From Cochlodiniinecator piscidefendens (GTDB taxonomy: Bacteria > Pseudomonadota > Alphaproteobacteria > Rhodobacterales > Rhodobacteraceae), in contig NZ_JAAOIE010000010.1 in NCBI RefSeq assembly GCF_011326755.1, forward strand, positions 1-64,000: a DNA stretch of 64,000 nt. Direction: 5' to 3'. The position numbers and the translations under genes were made by a program. Positions within the stretch are counted from its first letter, which is position 1, and every line of letters begins with the position of its first letter. Under the pieces are notes generated by a model, which was given only the letters and a program-made list of their open reading frames with translations, was not told the DNA's origin and searched no databases. Shown here in pieces: positions 53,801-63,036 of this stretch.

Positions 53801-54576
53801 GACATCGGGCTTTGCAATTCAGCAACAAAAATATACCCCTGCCCACGCCGTGTTTGCAGGTGCACTGGCTTAGATGGATTTTCTTCAATTTTCCGACGCA
53901 ATCTTAGGATCAATACATCAATCGTACGATCCATATAGCGACTTAGATCGCTCCCGATTTCAGCCAACAACTCAACACGCGTTACTATTTGGTTAGGGCG
54001 TTGCAAGAAATACTCCAGCAATCGATATTCCGCATTGGTTAGGGGAACTTCTTGCCCTGTGTCATTTTGCACAATCCGCAAGGATGGATCAACACTCATT
54101 CGCCCAAAGACAATGCTATTTGGGGATGGCTTATGTGTTATAACGGGCCCAGCCCCGACATGGTCATATCTGCGCAACACAGCTCGAATTCTGGCAATCA
54201 ATTCGCGTGGGTTAAAAGGCTTAAGAAGGTAGTCATCTGCTCCAACCTCAAGTCCCACAATTTTATCCGTCTCTCCACCAACGCCAGTCAGCATTACGAT
54301 CGGAAGATCATATTGAGTTCTGATTTGCATCGCCAACGAGAGACCCGATTCACCTGACAATTTCAGATCAATAAGCACCAAAACCAAACTCTGCGGCGCC
54401 TCCAACGCAAAGAAATCGGCACTTCCGGCCATGGGCACAGGATCAAAATCATTTTCGCGCAGCAATGCAACCAAAGCATCACGCATTGTGGCTTCGTCAT
54501 CTACGATCCCAATTCTTGGCCGCTGTATCACCGGTGCCCCGCCCTGTTGATCTAAAATGACTTTATCTTCTCTCAC
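53797..54576 (-). CDS. OmpR-family response regulator
   Basis: A 259-residue regulator with an N-terminal receiver domain (IGIVDDEATMRDA, phospho-Asp in VLIDLKLSG, conserved Lys in LLKPFNPRE) and a C-terminal winged helix (VPLTNAEYRLLEYFLQRPNQIVTR, RTIDVLILRLRRKIEENP). It forms a two-component pair with the downstream kinase. It is divergent from the ABC receptor gene, whose promoter lies in the 202-base gap 54577-54778 and is the probable target. Confidence 0.94.
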   Translation of the reverse strand: MREDKVILDQQGGAPVIQRPRIGIVDDEATMRDALVALLRENDFDPVPMAGSADFFALEAPQSLVLVLIDLKLSGESGLSLAMQIRTQYDLPIVMLTGVGGETDKIVGLEVGADDYLLKPFNPRELIARIRAVLRRYDHVGAGPVITHKPSPNSIVFGRMSVDPSLRIVQNDTGQEVPLTNAEYRLLEYFLQRPNQIVTRVELLAEIGSDLSRYMDRTIDVLILRLRRKIEENPSKPVHLQTRRGQGYIFVAELQSPMS

Positions 54577-54778
54577 CCGACCTGTCTTATGAATTTGCGT
54601 TTCGAATATTACAAATCAGCACAGGCAACCCGCTTGCATTGTAATACTGTTAACCCAAAAGCCTATGTGTTGTAGTTTTGTTAATCGTGTTGTTCTCACG
54701 CATTTCAGGTCTTGAGCTAAGGTTCATTATCCGATTGCACCGGGAGGGTGACAACGGGTCAATACCGGGAGAACACCA

Positions 54779-55804
54779 ATGAATAAAACCACAGTTATTT
54801 CTGCGGCTATTTTTACCGCCGTTTGCGCCACGGGCGCACAGGCAGACGAACTTAATGTTATCTGTAGCGCTGAGCAAGAATGGTGCGAACTGATGGTCGC
54901 TGCATTCGAAGCCGAAAACCCAGACACCGAAGTTCTGATGGTTCGCAAATCTTCAGGCGAAACCCTCGCGCAAATCCGCGCCGAGGCTGGCAACCCAAAA
55001 ATCGACGTCTGGTGGGGTGGAACAGGTGATCCGCATCTGATCGCAGCAGAAGAAGGTCTGACACAAGAATCCGGGGCTTCGACTGACGAATTGCTTGGTT
55101 GGGCACGTAACATGTCAGACATTTCCAACGGACGTACCGTTGGTATTTATGCAGGTGCGTTAGGCATCGGGTATAATTCTGAAATTTTGGAAGAGCGCAA
55201 CATTGAACCTCCGGCTTGCTGGATTGATCTTACAGATGCACGTTTTGCAGGTGAAATTCAGGTAGCAAACCCCAATAGTTCTGGCACTGCATATACAGAA
55301 CTCGCCACATTTGTTCAGCTTTTTGGTGAAGACGAAGCATTCCGTCTTTTGGCTGAAATCGGTGAAAACGTGAATTCGTACACGCGCTCTGGTTCCGCCC
55401 CATCTAAGGCAGCCGCACGTGGCGAAACCGGTGTTTCAATCGGTTTTATGCACGATATGGTTAAGCTAGCCTCAACGGGTTTCCCTCTTGAAATCGTAGC
55501 GCCATGCGAAGGCACTGGATACGAAGTTGGCGGCCTTTCCATAATAGAAGGCGCGCGTAACCTAGAAGGTGCACAAGCTTGGGTCGAATTTGCACTGCGT
55601 GCCGACATTCAATCTCGCGCGCCCGAGGCGGATTCTTTCCAAGTCCCTTCCAATTCGAATGCCGAAGTTGCCCCTGAGTCACCCGATCTCGCATCAATCA
55701 AACTGATCGATTATGATTTCGCGACTTACGGATCTAGCGACACCCGTGCACGTTTGTTAACGCGTTGGGATGCTGAGGTAGGCGATCCAAATCCTGAGCA
55801 ATAA
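54779..55804 (+). CDS. ABC transporter substrate-binding protein, FbpA/AfuA type
   Basis: A 341-residue periplasmic receptor with a signal peptide ending GAQA near residue 22. LNVICSAEQEWCELMVAAFEAENP and VWWGGTGDPHLIAAEEGL are typical of the iron(III)/phosphate-ester branch. The Tyr pair used by ferric-binding proteins is not evident, and AfuA-type relatives bind sugar phosphates. The IMPase and HAD phosphatase neighbours support sugar phosphate import over iron import. Two Cys pairs could form disulfides. Confidence 0.88.
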   Translation: MNKTTVISAAIFTAVCATGAQADELNVICSAEQEWCELMVAAFEAENPDTEVLMVRKSSGETLAQIRAEAGNPKIDVWWGGTGDPHLIAAEEGLTQESGASTDELLGWARNMSDISNGRTVGIYAGALGIGYNSEILEERNIEPPACWIDLTDARFAGEIQVANPNSSGTAYTELATFVQLFGEDEAFRLLAEIGENVNSYTRSGSAPSKAAARGETGVSIGFMHDMVKLASTGFPLEIVAPCEGTGYEVGGLSIIEGARNLEGAQAWVEFALRADIQSRAPEADSFQVPSNSNAEVAPESPDLASIKLIDYDFATYGSSDTRARLLTRWDAEVGDPNPEQ

Positions 55805-55811
55805 GTTTGAA

Positions 55812-55839
55812 GTTCGGGCGTAATTCATTGCGCCCGAAC
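55812..55839 (+). terminator. Hairpin between receptor and permease genes
   Basis: GTTCGGGCG and CGCCCGAAC form a perfect 9-base stem with a 10-base loop, 7 bases after the receptor stop; ATTCTTT follows. It is placed like the hairpin at 39568 and probably reduces read-through into the permease gene. Confidence 0.65.
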
Positions 55840-55899
55840 ATTCTTTGGTGATGCCGAGAAACGGGTATCACGGCCTTCCCCTTAAAAATTGAGTGTCCG

Positions 55900-58068
55900 A
55901 TGAAACGAACAATCGTGATTTGGCTTATCGCCCTATTCATAGGTTTTGCTGTATTGCCATGGCATATGACGAATGATGGATTTCTGTCATCTGAATGGCT
56001 TGTGGGTGCAACCCCAACCACTGCATTATGGCTGATAGTTCAGGATGGGCAGTGGTGGTTAATTGGTCCATTGCTTGCAGGGCTATACATATCCTGTATT
56101 CAGCTAAGCGTTAAAAACCCAGTGCGCCGCGCGAAGTTAAGCGTTCTCGGGGCGGCCATCGGGTTGGTCCTGACGATGATCCAAGGTTTGATCATCGTAC
56201 GCTCTGGCCCTCGCATTCTGAACAGTTTGTTCGAAGGGACTGCCGCCATAGACGGTCAACTGGGATTTGGACTAGGGGCTGGCCTTTGTTTGATATCCCT
56301 CTTGTTCATTCTCACCAACGCGCTGACGCAGACAGGCAAAGCACAAGGCGATGCGTTTGTAATTAGCATGATTGGCCTCATCATTGCATTGGTCGCCGTA
56401 TTTGTATTTTACCCAGTTCTTCACATTCTTATTCGCGCGTTTCAGGTCGAAGACGGCTATTCATTTTATGGCTTCTTTCCACGTTTCTTTAGTAGCAGCA
56501 TTTGGGGCTTGCAGTGTTTGACTGGCGGCCGAAGCTGCGGAACCGCCATTAATTCCTTATTCTTGGCAACGATGACCGGCGCAGGAACAACTTTGTTAGG
56601 GCTTTCCTTTGCTTTGATCCTGACGAGAACACAATTTCGCGCGAAAAAATTGCTACGTGTACTGACAATTATTCCAATTATCACCCCACCCTTTGTGATT
56701 GGCTTGGCCTTGATCCTGCTGTTTGGCCGCAATGGAACCATCACCGCATTCGTCGCAGATTTTTTCGATATTTCGCGCACCCGTTGGCTCTATGGATTCT
56801 GGGGCGTTTATTTTGCGCAACTCTTGTCCTTCACCCCGATCGCATTTTTGGTTTTGATTGGCGTTGTCCAAGGTGTCAGCCCATCAATGGAGGAAGCTTC
56901 ACAAACCCTAGGCGCTGATCGCTGGGAAACCTTCAGGCAGGTCTCTTTGCCGCTAATGCGACCCGGACTCGCAAATGCTTTTTTGCTTGGTTTCATTGAA
57001 AGCCTCGCAGATTTTGGAAACCCATTGGTGTTGGGCGGAAACTACGGCGTACTCTCAACGGACATATATTTTGCCATTGTAGGATCTGTAGCAGATCCCG
57101 CCAACGCTGCCGTTCTATCCATCGCCTTGCTTACGCTCACCCTTTCGGCATTCTTATTGCAGCGAAAGTGGGTTGGTAAGAAATCCTATGCGACGATAAC
57201 TGGTAAAGCTGATTCAGGGCAAAATGCGTCCCTCAGCCCCGGCGTAAAAGCGCTCTGTTATCTGACCGCTTTGCCGTGGGCAGCACTAACCGTCGTTGTA
57301 TATTCCATGATCGTTTTCGGAAGCTTTGTTAAACTTTGGGGTTACAATCATTCTTTCACGTTTGAACACTATCTTCGCGCGTTCAGAATTGATTTCAGCA
57401 ATGGCTGGCGCTTTACTGGTGTGGCTTGGGATAGCTTTTTCACCACCCTGACAATATCAAGTATCGCTGCGCCACTGACCGCATTAATAGGCCTTTCGAC
57501 AGCTTACCTATTGGTCCGGCAAAAATTTGTAGGCAAAGAGGCATTTGAATTTTCAACAATGCTCAGCTTTGCCATCCCAGGTACGGTCATTGGGGTCAGC
57601 TATATCATGGCCTTCAATTTTCCACCGATTGAACTGACCGGTACCAGCATTATCCTGATTATCGTCTTTGTGTTTCGCAACATGCCTGTCGGCGTGCGGG
57701 GTGGGATTGCCGCGATGTCACAACTCGACAGCAGCTTGGACGAGGCCTCAACTACTCTTGGTGCCAACAGTTTTACCACTGTACGACGGGTAATCATGCC
57801 TTTGATGGGGCCTGCAATCTTAGCCGCTTTGACATATAGTTTTGTGCGCGCAATTACATCGGTTAGCGCAGTGATCTTTCTCGTCAGCGCACGACACAAC
57901 ATGGCGACGTCATTCATTGTCGGTCGTGTGGAAAACGGCGAATTTGGCATCGCCATCGCCTATTCCGCCGTTTTGATTGTCACCATGTTGATCGCGATTT
58001 TACTTTTGCAATTGCTCATTGGTACCCGCCGACTGCGTCGCACTGACCGCGTCCAACAACCCAGCTGA
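55900..58068 (+). CDS. Two-domain ABC transporter permease (FbpB/AfuB type)
   Basis: A 722-residue inner-membrane protein with two permease domains in one chain: EAA loops at MEEASQTLGADRWETFRQVS (first half) and LDEASTTLGANSFTTVRRVI (second half). Twelve or more hydrophobic segments are visible, with an N-terminal extension of about three extra segments. It is clearly longer than typical FbpB ferric permeases (about 500-560 residues) and closer to AfuB-type permeases. It transports the ligand of the preceding receptor. Confidence 0.9.
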   Translation: MKRTIVIWLIALFIGFAVLPWHMTNDGFLSSEWLVGATPTTALWLIVQDGQWWLIGPLLAGLYISCIQLSVKNPVRRAKLSVLGAAIGLVLTMIQGLIIVRSGPRILNSLFEGTAAIDGQLGFGLGAGLCLISLLFILTNALTQTGKAQGDAFVISMIGLIIALVAVFVFYPVLHILIRAFQVEDGYSFYGFFPRFFSSSIWGLQCLTGGRSCGTAINSLFLATMTGAGTTLLGLSFALILTRTQFRAKKLLRVLTIIPIITPPFVIGLALILLFGRNGTITAFVADFFDISRTRWLYGFWGVYFAQLLSFTPIAFLVLIGVVQGVSPSMEEASQTLGADRWETFRQVSLPLMRPGLANAFLLGFIESLADFGNPLVLGGNYGVLSTDIYFAIVGSVADPANAAVLSIALLTLTLSAFLLQRKWVGKKSYATITGKADSGQNASLSPGVKALCYLTALPWAALTVVVYSMIVFGSFVKLWGYNHSFTFEHYLRAFRIDFSNGWRFTGVAWDSFFTTLTISSIAAPLTALIGLSTAYLLVRQKFVGKEAFEFSTMLSFAIPGTVIGVSYIMAFNFPPIELTGTSIILIIVFVFRNMPVGVRGGIAAMSQLDSSLDEASTTLGANSFTTVRRVIMPLMGPAILAALTYSFVRAITSVSAVIFLVSARHNMATSFIVGRVENGEFGIAIAYSAVLIVTMLIAILLLQLLIGTRRLRRTDRVQQPS

Positions 58069-58087
58069 TACCGCACAGGAGAATATG

Positions 58088-59158
58088 ATGAATACGAACA
58101 ATACAGGTACCGTGCGGTTTGATGGCGTGGTGAAAAAATACGGCACTGTCACCGCTCTAAAAAACCTCGATCTGACGATAAATGCGGGGCAACTCGTGAC
58201 ACTACTTGGGCCGAGTGGATGCGGAAAGACAACGACGCTGCGACTTATTGCAGGGTTGGAAATGGCAACCAGCGGTAAAATTCACATCGGCGGCGAAGAT
58301 GTGACACATTTGACCGCAACCTATCGAAAAGTTTCTATGGTCTTTCAATCATACGCCCTGTTTCCGCACATGACAGTGCGCGAAAATGTTGCGTACGGCT
58401 TAACGGTCAAATCGATGCCAAAGACCGAAGCTGCCCAAAAAGCAGAACACGGCCTTGAGTTGGTGGGACTTAAAGGTTTTGGCGATCGATTACCCAGCGA
58501 ACTATCTGGGGGCCAACAGCAACGTGTCGCAGTCGCCCGTGCCATTGTGCTGGAGCCAGAGGTTTTGCTACTTGATGAACCTTTATCAAACCTCGACGCA
58601 AAACTACGCCGTCACGTGCGCGAAGAAATTCGTCAAATTCAGCAACGCCTTGGATTAACCGCCGTTTACGTGACGCACGATCAAGAAGAGGCCATGGCTG
58701 TATCCGACCGTATTGTGGTTATGAAAAACGCAGAAATCGCCCAAGAGGGCGCACCACACGATCTATATGAACGGCCTAACTCATCTTTCATTGCTGATTT
58801 TATCGGCGACGCCAACCTTGCACTATGCGAAGTGACATCAGTTGCCGAACAATTGGCGCAGGTTCGCTTGGGTGACACTGCCTATGCCGTGCCTTCAGGT
58901 GACTTCACTTCGGGTGAAGCAAACTTGGTTCTACGCCCCCATGAAATACGACTAACACCACCATCCACGCCCGGTTTACGTGGATCAATTAGCTATGCGG
59001 CCTATTTGGGTAAAGAAATTCAATACACCGTAGAAACCGATCACGGCTCACTGTTCGTTGTGAGCCCAATCGCTAACGATCCTTTCCAACAAGGCGATGA
59101 TGTTTCTGTTCAGCTTGATCAGACCCGTATGCGCCTTGTGGCAACTGACGCAGGTTAA
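58088..59158 (+). CDS. ABC transporter ATP-binding protein, FbpC/PotA type
   Basis: A 356-residue ATPase: Walker A GPSGCGKTTTLR, signature LSGGQQQRVAVARA, Walker B VLLLDEPLSNLDA, H loop VYVTHDQEEAM and a C-terminal TOBE domain. Of two tandem ATGs, the second (58088) has the better distance from AGGAG; the long upstream open frame overlaps the permease gene and is not used. It energises the permease above. Confidence 0.93.
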   Translation: MNTNNTGTVRFDGVVKKYGTVTALKNLDLTINAGQLVTLLGPSGCGKTTTLRLIAGLEMATSGKIHIGGEDVTHLTATYRKVSMVFQSYALFPHMTVRENVAYGLTVKSMPKTEAAQKAEHGLELVGLKGFGDRLPSELSGGQQQRVAVARAIVLEPEVLLLDEPLSNLDAKLRRHVREEIRQIQQRLGLTAVYVTHDQEEAMAVSDRIVVMKNAEIAQEGAPHDLYERPNSSFIADFIGDANLALCEVTSVAEQLAQVRLGDTAYAVPSGDFTSGEANLVLRPHEIRLTPPSTPGLRGSISYAAYLGKEIQYTVETDHGSLFVVSPIANDPFQQGDDVSVQLDQTRMRLVATDAG

Positions 59159-59193
59159 TCCAACTCACCTATGTTTTGTACAGGGCCCAATGT

Positions 59194-59976
59194 ATGCCAA
59201 ATGAAAACACCAAACTGCAATTCGCCATTTCGCTTGCTGAAGAAGCGGGCAAACTTGCCCAATCTATGCGAGCCGAAGCAACAGAGGATTTTGTTCAGAC
59301 GAAAGGGCAGCAGGATTTTGTAACTAACGCCGACAAAGCCGTTGAAGCCCTGATCCGAAGCAAGCTGGCCGCCGCCTTTCCCGAAGACGCATTTCTAGGC
59401 GAAGAGGAAGGGCTTAGCGGCTCCGGTCAGAACTATTGGGTAGTTGATCCCATTGATGGTACGACAAACTTTATGCGCGGATTTCCCGATTGGGCCGTAT
59501 CCATTGCTTATTGTAACGGCGCTGACATTTTAATCGGAGTGATCTGCGCCCCAGACCTGCAATCCACTGCATGGGCCGAACGTGGAAAAGGTGCGTTTTT
59601 GAACGACATGCACCTTGAGGTTTCGCAAATCTCTGCCTTAGAACATTCCATTCTGATGACCGGGCGATCAGGCCGCCGCCCAGTTGCGAATTATCTACAC
59701 CTTCTTGATGGATGTTTTCGAAACGGCATGGAATACCGCCGGAATGGTGTCGCCACGATCAGTTTACTCACCGTGGCACTAGGACGCGCTGAGGGCTACT
59801 ATGAGGAACACCTCAATGCGTGGGATGCGTTTGCTGGGATGCTTATAATCCAAGAGGCTGGTGGTCATGTAGAATGTGATGATATCGAAACATTTCTTTC
59901 ACATGGCAGCAGGATTTTAGCATCTAATGGTTATATACATGATGCGATCAAATATGTGGTAAGTTCAACACCTTAA
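59194..59976 (+). CDS. Inositol-monophosphatase-family phosphatase
   Basis: A 260-residue IMPase-superfamily enzyme. The metal motifs are FLGEEEG, WVVDPIDGTTNFMRGFPDWAVSIAY and a C-terminal NAWDAFAGMLIIQEAGG. It removes phosphate from inositol, histidinol, 3'-phosphoadenosine or sugar phosphates. The gene is last in the receptor-permease-ATPase-phosphatase operon, so it probably dephosphorylates the imported compound in the cytoplasm. The ATG at 59194 is preferred to an upstream TTG. Confidence 0.92.
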   Translation: MPNENTKLQFAISLAEEAGKLAQSMRAEATEDFVQTKGQQDFVTNADKAVEALIRSKLAAAFPEDAFLGEEEGLSGSGQNYWVVDPIDGTTNFMRGFPDWAVSIAYCNGADILIGVICAPDLQSTAWAERGKGAFLNDMHLEVSQISALEHSILMTGRSGRRPVANYLHLLDGCFRNGMEYRRNGVATISLLTVALGRAEGYYEEHLNAWDAFAGMLIIQEAGGHVECDDIETFLSHGSRILASNGYIHDAIKYVVSSTP

Positions 59977-60044
59977 TACGTAGTTATAGTGTTCATACAT
60001 CACACAACGGTGCGACGCCGCAGCCAATAGCAACAAAATGGATG

Positions 60045-60611
60045 TCAGTTTTGGGGAAGGCCATCGAGGTTGAGCTGAATGCTTTGCCCATCGGCTGAAT
60101 ATCCAGCATTTATGATCGTGAGATTGCCGTACCGACCGCCTTTTCGAATACGCCCTGAAAGGTCAAAGTGCCCTGCATACCGCCCCTCAAAAAAGCCCTC
60201 AAAATCACCTGCTCGCAACAGAATGTAGCTAAATCTACTCGGAAATTCTGCCAAGGCAAAAAACCATTCATGGTCTAGCGTCAAGTTGCCATCATCTGCA
60301 AAAACTGCTTCTGATTGCCCAAAAACACTCGAGTATCGCTGCGTCCAAGCATCAGGATTGTTTTGAGCTAAAGCTATCTGTTTATCGGCCTCACTTCGCC
60401 GCCATACAATTATTCTCATGTTGTTCAACCATACGATTTCAACTTGCCCAGGTTCAAAATCTGAGATTGCTATCAAAGGCCGCAGTGCCTCTTCTTCTGC
60501 AACGACATCGGCTGTAGGCAAACCTGTTCGCACAAGTTGCAATATGCCCGTTAAAAACACGAACAGAACAGCCAGCACAGTAATAATGTAAAGAATTTGA
60601 GGGCGATGCAT
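60045..60611 (-). CDS. Membrane-anchored Rieske-like protein without [2Fe-2S] ligands
   Basis: A 188-residue protein with one N-terminal membrane helix (ILYIITVLAVLFVFLTGILQL). Its periplasmic part follows the cytochrome bc1 Rieske protein. LIAISDFEPGQVEIVWLNNMRIIVWRRSEADKQIALAQ matches the EPG...RRRTEADI region, and AGHFDLSGRIRKGGRYGNLTII matches the segment around the second cluster box. The two ligand boxes, normally CTHLGC and CPCHGS, read FPSRFS and EGRYAG, so all four cluster ligands and both disulfide cysteines are gone. It is unlikely to carry a cluster. It stands alone, with no bc1 genes near. Divergent fold or function is inferred. Confidence 0.75.
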   Translation of the reverse strand: MHRPQILYIITVLAVLFVFLTGILQLVRTGLPTADVVAEEEALRPLIAISDFEPGQVEIVWLNNMRIIVWRRSEADKQIALAQNNPDAWTQRYSSVFGQSEAVFADDGNLTLDHEWFFALAEFPSRFSYILLRAGDFEGFFEGRYAGHFDLSGRIRKGGRYGNLTIINAGYSADGQSIQLNLDGLPQN

Positions 60612-60829
60612 AGTACAAACACGTACTAGAAGCTTGCTCCCGAAGGAAGGAAAACATCAGTGTCGGAGGCGCAAAATTCCTAGCTAGAAACTTACGCACT
60701 CCGTTGACTAAAGCTTTCCGAAAATTAATTTTCAACGCACATGCATCGGGCCGCACTTTGGCATGTAGGGCTTTAGTCGCCATTGATGGCTATAAAATAC
60801 CCCAGATCCACCACGACAAGCGATAAATC

Positions 60830-62071
60830 TTAGCTGCTGTTTGTTTGAATTATTCCATCATGCACCCATTGATCAAACAGATTGAGCACAGCTTCGCTAA
60901 AGGCTACATCATTGATGTGCGACTGAACCTCTGTCATCCCTACGCGACCTGTAAACGCTCTTCGCGCTTCATCTACCATTTCCGCTAACGCTTCGGGGTC
61001 GTGCGCTTCCCCACCTTCTTGATCCCATGCTTCGACACCACCGGTCGGTAGGAAAAAGTGTGTTGGGGCCTTGGCATCTTCTAGGCGGCTAGCCATTTCA
61101 CGTATCCATGCCCGGCGTTCCTCTCCGTTGAAAACAGAGCTCTTAATTAACCGATTATGTTCGTGGAACGGACGATCTGCGTATTGCTCAGGTATCTTTT
61201 GCCACCCAGCAAAATCCAACAAATCCAGCGCACCCGGAGCAACCATTTGCGGTATTCCAGCTTGTCCCGCATTTGTCAGTCGATCTTCGCCGCTCGAAAC
61301 AAGGGACCCCGCCATCAGATTGCCGAACTCCTGCATACTGAAATCCATAACGCAAACAAACGCCCCTTCAGACGCCAGTTTTTCAAACGCCATACCGCCC
61401 ATGCCTGTAGTATGAAAAATAGCCACTTCAAAGCCGCGCTCTTCCAATGCCGGTTTTAGCGTTTTCATGTATCGTAGGCATGACGACCCCAAAGACGTCA
61501 TTCCAATCATTGGTTTGCTTTGGTCAGGTTTTATTGCGGCTCTTGCGGCTCCGACCACAGCTCCGGCCGCTTGGCTAAGGGAGGATTTACAAATGGAGTT
61601 CATCCCATAGAGCCCCCCCGCCCAAAGGATCATCTGAATGTCGGGGGCCAATCTATGGGGTGGAATAAGCGGCGAAAAACTTACGGTTGAAACGATGTAT
61701 TTTGGCACGCCCATGGGCAAAGCCTGAGCGCAATCTAACGCCAAGTCAGTCCCCATAGTGCCACCAGTGGCCAGCATCGCATCAAATCGACCTTCTGCAT
61801 ACGCCGCCTCAATCACTTTGACTGCCCCGGCAGACATAACTCGGAACGCCTTGTTTTCATCACCTTGCCCAATGACTTCGTCAATTGTCATGCCACCGCC
61901 GGCGGCAACATCATGTTTGCTAATGTCAGTTGAGGCCGTTGGATCGCCCAATACCGATACATCCATAGTCAATACAGCCGCACCCTGTGCGCGAATGCAT
62001 TCTTCAATGAACCGCATTTCTGGTTCTTTGGTATCATAAGTTCCGATCAACAGAATGGTTTTATCTGCCAT
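60830..62071 (-). CDS. Tm-1-like ATP-binding domain protein (UPF0261 family)
   Basis: A 413-residue protein of the Tm-1-like family: KTILLIGTYDTKEPEMRFI at the start, GGTMGTDLALDCAQALPMGVPKYIVST, then IGMTSLGSSCLRYMKTLKPALEERGFEVAIFHTTGMGGMAFE. The family binds ATP; bacterial roles are poorly defined. The ATG at 62071 has GGGAG at ideal spacing; an ATG at 62098 overlaps the APH gene stop by 4 bases and is the alternative. It is third in an aminotransferase-kinase-Tm1 operon. Confidence 0.88.
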   Translation of the reverse strand: MADKTILLIGTYDTKEPEMRFIEECIRAQGAAVLTMDVSVLGDPTASTDISKHDVAAGGGMTIDEVIGQGDENKAFRVMSAGAVKVIEAAYAEGRFDAMLATGGTMGTDLALDCAQALPMGVPKYIVSTVSFSPLIPPHRLAPDIQMILWAGGLYGMNSICKSSLSQAAGAVVGAARAAIKPDQSKPMIGMTSLGSSCLRYMKTLKPALEERGFEVAIFHTTGMGGMAFEKLASEGAFVCVMDFSMQEFGNLMAGSLVSSGEDRLTNAGQAGIPQMVAPGALDLLDFAGWQKIPEQYADRPFHEHNRLIKSSVFNGEERRAWIREMASRLEDAKAPTHFFLPTGGVEAWDQEGGEAHDPEALAEMVDEARRAFTGRVGMTEVQSHINDVAFSEAVLNLFDQWVHDGIIQTNSS

Positions 62072-62094
62072 GTCGTTCTCCCTTGTCTCTCGGT

Positions 62095-63036
62095 TCATCC
62101 AGAATTTTCAAGATACTGCTCAACGAGCTCTAGCGCGGCTTCGATAAAGCGAACATTGCGTATGGCTGACCCATCTTCGTTCATACGTGATACGATCCAA
62201 CCCACGTATGTTGTGGCCCTTAGCGCCATAAACAGATTAAGGTGTTGGGTATCCAGCGCACGTTTTTGCCGATACCCCGCAAGCAACGCCGCTTTTAATT
62301 GCTCATAATCTTGTTCGTTACGGTTTTTGATTAAAGTCGTTGCAACATCAAACAAACGATACCCAAACCCAGCGTCATCAAAGTCGATCAGCTGAATTTT
62401 ATCCCCATCAAGCATCACATTTTCGCGGACCAGATCCGCATGGATTAATCCGAAATCTAAATTATTCTCTAAATTCCCCAAGTCCTGTTGTGCTTTATTC
62501 CGGAAATCCTCCAGACACCGTTTACCTTTGGCGTCCAACGTTGGATTTTCCCAAAACCTCCCCCATAGAGGTGTTTCACCAACTAAGCCTTTGCGATCCC
62601 ATGACCAACGGGTAAACCCAGTGGGAACAACCCACGCGTCACTAACACTATGAAGTTGAGCCATTTCTCGGCCAATTCCAACAAAGAGTTTCTGTCTGTC
62701 CGCATGTGCTAGTCCCTGCCCTGTTGCCCCAACAGGCGCGCCTCGCAACCAAGTAAGCACATCAACTTGCACGCCATCAATCAACTGCAAAAATGCACCG
62801 TCAGCGGCTGGAACCGGCTTCGGAACAATAAGCCCCCCCGCACCAAGTTCATTCATCCATTGTAATTCTGATCTCAATTCCGCGTTCGTGCGCAACTGTT
62901 TGCGATGCAACCTCAGGGCATAAGTATTGCCATCCAAATCGACGCGATAAACATGGTTTTCTCGCGCTGCAACCAATGTCCATTCTGCGCGTGACAGACC
63001 CCAGAGCCTTAGCGCTTTTCCAACAATTCCCTTCAT
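62095..63036 (-). CDS. APH-family small-molecule kinase (hydroxylysine kinase-like)
   Basis: A 313-residue aminoglycoside-phosphotransferase-fold kinase with the Brenner motif LIHADLVRENVML and the metal-site IDFDDAG. It starts at 63036, overlapping the aminotransferase stop by ATGA. Adjacent class III aminotransferase-fold phospho-lyases are paired with such kinases in hydroxylysine and phosphoethanolamine breakdown, where the kinase makes the phosphorylated amino alcohol. Homoserine or choline kinase activities are alternatives. Confidence 0.85.
   Translation of the reverse strand: MKGIVGKALRLWGLSRAEWTLVAARENHVYRVDLDGNTYALRLHRKQLRTNAELRSELQWMNELGAGGLIVPKPVPAADGAFLQLIDGVQVDVLTWLRGAPVGATGQGLAHADRQKLFVGIGREMAQLHSVSDAWVVPTGFTRWSWDRKGLVGETPLWGRFWENPTLDAKGKRCLEDFRNKAQQDLGNLENNLDFGLIHADLVRENVMLDGDKIQLIDFDDAGFGYRLFDVATTLIKNRNEQDYEQLKAALLAGYRQKRALDTQHLNLFMALRATTYVGWIVSRMNEDGSAIRNVRFIEAALELVEQYLENSG

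Noticed and set aside
53299-53907. Short plus-strand frames inside the histidine kinase gene
   Set aside because: They are antisense to the sensor region of a complete hybrid kinase and have no supporting features.
54779-59158. Ferric iron importer FbpABC
   Set aside because: The permease is much longer than usual, no iron-binding Tyr pair is evident, and phosphatase genes accompany it. Iron remains a weaker alternative.
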